This document shows, piece by piece, positions 49,047 to 53,247 of a stretch of DNA of 53,247 nucleotides. The translations under genes and the position numbers were made by a program. Numbering within the stretch: position 1 is the stretch's first letter; every line of letters starts with the position of its first letter. This DNA comes from an uncultured Bacteroidales bacterium (GTDB taxonomy: Bacteria > Bacteroidota > Bacteroidia > Bacteroidales > UBA932), in NCBI GenBank assembly GCA_946415475.1, contig CAMKSQ010000013.1, positions 1 through 53,247 on the forward strand, in the 5' to 3' direction. The notes under the pieces were generated by a model. It worked only from the letters and a program-made list of their open reading frames with translations. It had not been told where the DNA came from and did no database searches.

Positions 49047-50763
49047 CGTTTTGTTTAGGTTTGTCTTCTGCGGCAGGTTTCTCCGGTTCGTCGCCGTGGG
49101 AATCCTTGTATTTGAAGCGGCGGATCTTCTGGGTGGCGGTTTTCTCGAAGGGCTCCTTCATGGCATCGACCTCGCCAATTTTAGAGTTGCGCCCTACGGT
49201 TTTGTTCACCCATTCCATGACGGCGTTCTTGCGGGCTTCCAGTTCCTCGAACCACTTGTCCTCTGTGGACTGGTTCCAGTCAATGGCGTTGTCCTGGAAC
49301 TTCACCAGGGCGACCAGCTTGCCGTCGCGTTCCATCACCAGTGACTCTTCCACGCCTTCTATGTTGTTGATTACCTGTTCAATCTCCTCCGGATAAATAT
49401 TCTCTCCGGAAGGCCCCAGGATGGTGTTGTTCAGTCGGCCTTTGATGAAGTAGTAACCGTCTTCGTCCACGGTGGCTACATCGTTGGTGTGGAACCAGCC
49501 TTTGTCGTCCAGCACCTGCATGGTGCGCTCCGGGTCTTTGTAGTACCCCAGCATCACATTGTTTCCGCGGACCACAATTTCTCCTTCTCCATTGGCTGGA
49601 TTCACGTTGTCCAGCCGGATGTCCACCTTGTAGGAGGCTACGCCGATGGAGCCAATCTTCTTTTTCTTGTTCACCATGGCGTTGCACACCAGCGGTGCGG
49701 TTTCCGTGAGGCCATAGCCCACGGCGTAAGGGAAGTGGCAGTCTTTGAGGAATGCCTCCACAGCGGGGTCCATCTTGGCACCGCCCACCCCGAAGAAGAC
49801 CAGCTTGCCGCCAAAGGTCTTCACCATGCGCCGGCCAATGAACCAGTGCAGCAGGTGAGGAAGGTGTTTATCGGCCCAGGAAAGCACGCGGCTTTTCTTG
49901 ATGGTGGGCCAGACGCTGTTCTTGACCACCTTTTCTATAATCAGCGGCACGGAACAGATGATGGTGGGTTTTACTTTCTTCATGGCCGGCAGCAGCACGG
50001 CGGGTGCAGCCGGTTTCTGCAGCGTATAGCAGGTGGCGCCTACGTAGAACGAGTAGATGGTGGAAACGTTCATCTCATAGGCGTGGGCGGCCGGCAGGAT
50101 GCTCAGGAAGCGGTCCCGTTGGAAGGCAGGTTGCGCCTTGAAGGAGGCGGCCAGGTTCTGGCAGATGTTGCGGTGGCTGAGCATGACGCCCTTGGCGTTT
50201 CCGGTGGTGCCGGAAGTATAGATGATGGCGGCAAGGTCATCCGGAAGCGGTTCCTTTACCCAGCCGTTGCATTTGAAATCTTCCTTGTCCTTCTTGAGGA
50301 ATTCGAAGGTTTCAATGTCGATTACAAGCGTAAGCTTTTTGCGGCATTCTTCGCTCAGTTTGCCCATCATGCGCTGGGAGATGAAAAGGACTTTGGACTC
50401 CGAGTGGGTGAGGATGTTGGTGACCTCGTTCTCGGAGACGTCCTGCAGCATGGGAACGGCAATGCGGCCGTAGGCGGTGGCGGCAAAGAAGGCCACCACC
50501 CAGTTAGGCATGTTCTGTGACAGGATGGCTACGCGGTCTCCGTGCTTGATGCCAAAGCGGGACAGGCGCTGGGACAGGCGTTCCACCTTGGTACGGAATT
50601 GTGCATAGGTATACTGTTGACCGCCATCCACGTACTGGTAGGCGATATTCTTGGCGTAATTGGTGGTGGCGTAGTCAAAAACCTTGTGGAGGGTGGTGCA
50701 GTAGTTTTCGCGGCCGCGATACTTGCGCCAGGCTTTGTAGGGACTTTTGATTTTCTTGGCCAT
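49024..50763 (-). CDS. Long-chain acyl-CoA synthetase (AMP-forming)
   Basis: A 579-residue ANL-superfamily enzyme. The P-loop-like motif YTSGTTGNAKG (182-192), GYGLTETAPLV, WFHTNDVATVDEDGYYFIKGR and the C-terminal PEEIEQVINNIEGVEESLV are all present. It activates fatty acids to acyl-CoA or loads another acceptor through acyl-AMP. The C-terminus has a Lys/Asp/Glu-rich tail (about 555-579). It begins 12 bp after the acyltransferase gene. Confidence 0.93.
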   Translation of the reverse strand: MAKKIKSPYKAWRKYRGRENYCTTLHKVFDYATTNYAKNIAYQYVDGGQQYTYAQFRTKVERLSQRLSRFGIKHGDRVAILSQNMPNWVVAFFAATAYGRIAVPMLQDVSENEVTNILTHSESKVLFISQRMMGKLSEECRKKLTLVIDIETFEFLKKDKEDFKCNGWVKEPLPDDLAAIIYTSGTTGNAKGVMLSHRNICQNLAASFKAQPAFQRDRFLSILPAAHAYEMNVSTIYSFYVGATCYTLQKPAAPAVLLPAMKKVKPTIICSVPLIIEKVVKNSVWPTIKKSRVLSWADKHLPHLLHWFIGRRMVKTFGGKLVFFGVGGAKMDPAVEAFLKDCHFPYAVGYGLTETAPLVCNAMVNKKKKIGSIGVASYKVDIRLDNVNPANGEGEIVVRGNNVMLGYYKDPERTMQVLDDKGWFHTNDVATVDEDGYYFIKGRLNNTILGPSGENIYPEEIEQVINNIEGVEESLVMERDGKLVALVKFQDNAIDWNQSTEDKWFEELEARKNAVMEWVNKTVGRNSKIGEVDAMKEPFEKTATQKIRRFKYKDSHGDEPEKPAAEDKPKQNDEDTVRN

Positions 50764-50775
50764 AAGGATTTAGGT

Positions 50776-51357
50776 TTACGGTACAATAAACTTTTCTTTG
50801 TGGAAACCCTGGATGCCCATGGGACGATAGTGGTCGTAGATGCGTTGCATATCCGCCTTGGGGTCATCCGTGATTTCGAAGGGTTCTCCCACGCTGATTT
50901 TCTTGCGACCCCAGTCATAGTAGCCCAGGTACACGGTGGCACCGGTTTCACGGGCGATGAGGTGGTAGCCGCTCTTCCAGTTTTTAGTTGCTTTGCGCGT
51001 TCCTTCCGGGGCGATGGCCAGGTGGAATTCCTGCGCTTCTTCCATGGCGTTGATCAGGCTTTTAACCATGGACGCAGCCGATGCACGTTCTACGGGAACG
51101 GCACCGCAGGCCCTCAGGATGGGTCCCAGGGGCCAGAAAAAGAATTCTTTCTTAATCATGATATGGGCTACCTTCCCGAACTGGGTGTAGAACAGGTAGC
51201 TTACCAGGAAGTCCCATACCGTGGTATGGGGGACACCCAGCACAATGGCTTTGGATTCTTTCATGGGACCGCCTACGCTTTCCCAGCCCATTTTCTTAAG
51301 GGCCCAACCGCAGAACTTAGCCCAGCGGGGTCCGACTTCCGTTTTTACTTTTGCCAT
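50776..51357 (-). CDS. PlsC-like 1-acylglycerol-3-phosphate acyltransferase family protein
   Basis: A 193-residue acyltransferase. The catalytic HxxxxD motif is HTTVWD (44-49) and the phosphate-binding motif is PEGTR (117-121). Short length and lack of a clear N-terminal membrane helix match the compact PlsC-like proteins found in Bacteroidetes. It likely transfers an acyl chain to a lysophosphatidic or similar acceptor. It lies 3 bp after parE and 12 bp before the acyl-CoA synthetase gene. Confidence 0.9.
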   Translation of the reverse strand: MAKVKTEVGPRWAKFCGWALKKMGWESVGGPMKESKAIVLGVPHTTVWDFLVSYLFYTQFGKVAHIMIKKEFFFWPLGPILRACGAVPVERASAASMVKSLINAMEEAQEFHLAIAPEGTRKATKNWKSGYHLIARETGATVYLGYYDWGRKKISVGEPFEITDDPKADMQRIYDHYRPMGIQGFHKEKFIVP

Positions 51358-51360
51358 AGC

Positions 51361-53247
51361 TTAAATGTTTACGTCTTCCAGTTCTTTCTCGCTGCGGAGG
51401 TTGTCCATCACAAAGTGCTGGCGTTCATAGGTGTTGATGCCCATGTAGAACTCCATGATGGTGGAGATGGATTCCTCGTCCGACAGTTTTACGGTATCCA
51501 GGCGCATGTTTTCGCCGATGAAGTCCACGAACTCGTCCGAGGAGATTTCTCCCAGACCTTTGAATCGGGTGATTTCCACACCGGTCTTGAGCTCTTTCAC
51601 CGCTTTGTCGCGCTCTTCCTGGGAATAGCAGTAGCGGCGCTCTTTCTTGTTATGGACACGGAACAAGGGCGTCTGCAGGATATATACATGTCCGCGGCGG
51701 ATGAGTTCCGGGTAGTATTTCATGATGAAGGTGAGCACCAGCATGCGGATGTGCATGCCGTCGTCATCGGCATCTGTTGCTACGATAATATTATTGTAGC
51801 GCAGGTTGTCCAGATCCTCCTCTACGCCCAGGGCGTTGATGAGCAGGTTCAGTTCCTCGTTCTCAGCCACGCGGCGCCGGCTTTCCTTGAAGCAGTTGAT
51901 GGGTTTGCCCCGCAGCGAGAACACCGCCTGGTTGTTGGCGTTGCGCACCTTGGTGATGGTACCGGATGCGGAGTCGCCCTCCGTGATGAAGATGGAGGTT
52001 TTTTCCCGCTGGTCTTCCATGCCCTTGGGAAACTTGGTGTCCGAGAAGTGGTATCGGCAATCCCTTAATTTGCGATTGTAAACGGCCGTTTTCTTGGCGC
52101 GCTCGCGGGTTTTCTTTTGCACGCCGGCAATCTCCTCACGCTCCGCCTGGGACGACTTGATTTTGTCCTCGATGATGGGGACGATTTCCATGTTCCTGTG
52201 CAGGTAGTCGTTCAGGTTCTTGGTGACGAAATCGTTCACGAAGGTGCGGATGGTGGGACCGCGGTCCACCGATGAGGTGCCGTCCTTGCCCTTCACCTGT
52301 TTTTCCCACATGTACGTGCTGCCCAGTTTGGTTTTGGTCTGACCTTCGAAGATGGGCTCCTGGATCTGGATGGAGATGGCGCCTACAACGCCCTGGCGGA
52401 TGTCTTCCGGTTTGTAGTCCTTCTTGAAGAAGTCCTTGATGGTTTTGGCGATGGCCTCACGGTAAGCCGCCAGGTGGGTGCCGCCGTCGCGGGTGTTCTG
52501 GCCGTTGACGAAGGTGGCGATATTCTCACCGTAGCTGTTGCCGTGGGTGAGTACTACCTCGATGTCTTCGCCTTCCAGGTGGATGAGGGGATACAGGGGG
52601 GTCTCGCTCATGTTTTCCGTCACCAGGTCCAGCAGGCCGTTTTCGCTCTTGTAGGCCGTTCCGTTCAGGTTAAGGGTGAGGCCTTTCTTGAGGTAGGAAT
52701 AGTTCTTGACCATGGTTTCCACAAATTCCATGTGGAAAGAAAAGTCGTTGAACATTTCCTCGTCCGGGGTGAAGCGGATAAAGGTGCCGTTTTTCTCGTT
52801 GGAGGGGACAATAGCGGCTTCCAGGAGGTTGCCGCGCGTGAAACGGGCGTAGGAGCACTGGCCGTCACGGTAGGAGGCTACGTAGAAATCGACAGACATG
52901 GCGTTGACGGCCTTGGTGCCCACGCCGTTCATGCCTACGCTCTTCTTGAAGTTGGTATCGTCAAATTTCCCGCCGGTGTTGAGCTTGGAAGTGGCGTCCA
53001 CCACCTTGTTGAGCGGGATGCCGCGGCCATAGTCCCTTACGGTAACGGTTTTATCTTCGATGGCAATGTCGATCCGGCGGCCATAGCCCATGGAGAATTC
53101 GTCGATGGAGTTGTCGATGATTTCTTTCAGGAGTACGTAGATGCCGTCTCCCTGTCTGTCTCCGTTTCCCAGGCGGCCGATATACATGCCGGCGCGCCGC
53201 CGGATGTGCTCGTTCCATTCCAGGGTTTGGATGGCGTCGTCGTTGTA
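51361..53247 (-). CDS. parE: DNA topoisomerase IV subunit B, N-terminus cut by window edge
   Basis: The reading frame is open from 53247, the window edge, to the stop at 51361 (628 residues present). The first residues, YNDDAIQTLEWNEHIRRRAGM, show that the gene starts only a few codons beyond the edge; the internal Met at 53187 is not the start. The GHKL ATPase (IIDNSIDEFSMGYG; VRDYGRGIPL; GMNGVGTKAVNAMS), transducer (SVDRGPTIRTFVNDFV) and TOPRIM (EGDSASG; DADDDGMHI) parts are in order. The short EHIRRRAGMYIGRLG start and compact length favour ParE over GyrB. It heads the packed minus-strand run that ends with the DUF5009 gene. Confidence 0.93.
   Translation of the reverse strand, partial: YNDDAIQTLEWNEHIRRRAGMYIGRLGNGDRQGDGIYVLLKEIIDNSIDEFSMGYGRRIDIAIEDKTVTVRDYGRGIPLNKVVDATSKLNTGGKFDDTNFKKSVGMNGVGTKAVNAMSVDFYVASYRDGQCSYARFTRGNLLEAAIVPSNEKNGTFIRFTPDEEMFNDFSFHMEFVETMVKNYSYLKKGLTLNLNGTAYKSENGLLDLVTENMSETPLYPLIHLEGEDIEVVLTHGNSYGENIATFVNGQNTRDGGTHLAAYREAIAKTIKDFFKKDYKPEDIRQGVVGAISIQIQEPIFEGQTKTKLGSTYMWEKQVKGKDGTSSVDRGPTIRTFVNDFVTKNLNDYLHRNMEIVPIIEDKIKSSQAEREEIAGVQKKTRERAKKTAVYNRKLRDCRYHFSDTKFPKGMEDQREKTSIFITEGDSASGTITKVRNANNQAVFSLRGKPINCFKESRRRVAENEELNLLINALGVEEDLDNLRYNNIIVATDADDDGMHIRMLVLTFIMKYYPELIRRGHVYILQTPLFRVHNKKERRYCYSQEERDKAVKELKTGVEITRFKGLGEISSDEFVDFIGENMRLDTVKLSDEESISTIMEFYMGINTYERQHFVMDNLRSEKELEDVNI

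Noticed and set aside
1..53247. CRISPR arrays, insertion sequences, integrases, phage genes, rRNA
   Set aside because: No regularly spaced repeats, transposase or integrase motifs, or rRNA segments were found on either strand.

Overview
The window looks like a chromosome segment from a GC-rich member of the Bacteroidales (Bacteroidota), probably a gut or host-associated anaerobe. The evidence is a SusC/SusD pair in a polysaccharide-utilization locus (PUL), promoters of the Bacteroidetes type (TTTG, about 19 nt, TAnnTTTG), an almost complete lack of Shine-Dalgarno sequences, BACON and DUF-type surface lipoproteins, a V-type ATPase operon of the E-DUF2764-A type, and a sodium-pumping methylmalonyl-CoA decarboxylase. 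GC content and family were judged by eye; I cannot name the genus. I see no rRNA, tRNA, CRISPR array, insertion sequence or phage gene. Coding density is very high. No gap exceeds 300 bases; the longest is 25869-26120, which holds a terminator, a promoter and an RNA leader.

Left part (1-22421, all minus strand). In transcription order from the right: a peptide transporter, a zeta-toxin-like kinase, the TldD and TldE protease subunits and a GT2 glycosyltransferase (22421-16160). Next come TrkA (16063-14696) and the methylmalonyl-CoA decarboxylase operon mmdA / lamin-tail-OadG fusion / biotin carrier / OadB, ending in a serine hydrolase (14660-9305). An operon for oxidative 2-oxoacid decarboxylation follows (iorA, iorB, aminotransferase, CoA transferase; 9229-4371), which should turn aromatic amino acids into aryl-acetates, trailed by an outer-membrane barrel protein (4353-3052). 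The V-ATPase operon start (atpE, DUF2764, atpA cut by the window edge) closes the left end.

Middle part (22563-27233, plus strand). A lipid A-type acyltransferase, a DUF4831 protein and PepD, then the ribosomal operon rpsF-rpsR-rplI with its own promoter, a candidate S6:S18-binding leader and one strong Shine-Dalgarno sequence, placed in front of rpsR.

Right part (27285-45204) is a glycan-use locus built around a divergent promoter region at 30884-31051. To the left run a DUF4434 lipoprotein, a sugar porter and a ROK regulator. To the right run an AGE-type 2-epimerase, SusC, SusD, a DUF5018 lipoprotein, a DUF2233 phosphodiester glycosidase, a GHL10 (DigH/YddW-like) glycosidase and a BACON lipoprotein. 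After a terminator comes a toxin-antitoxin pair fused into one transcription unit with a Tat-exported metallophosphoesterase. No classical endo-glycanase or lyase is present. The phosphodiester glycosidase, GHL10 enzyme, phosphoesterase and epimerase together suggest, as inference, a phosphodiester-containing or bacterial-cell-wall-derived glycan as substrate. The remainder (45193-53247, minus strand) is a packed run from parE through two lipid-metabolism genes and a GT4 glycosyltransferase to an FAD-dependent lipoprotein oxidoreductase and a DUF5009 membrane protein, the last one overlapping the phosphoesterase tail to tail.
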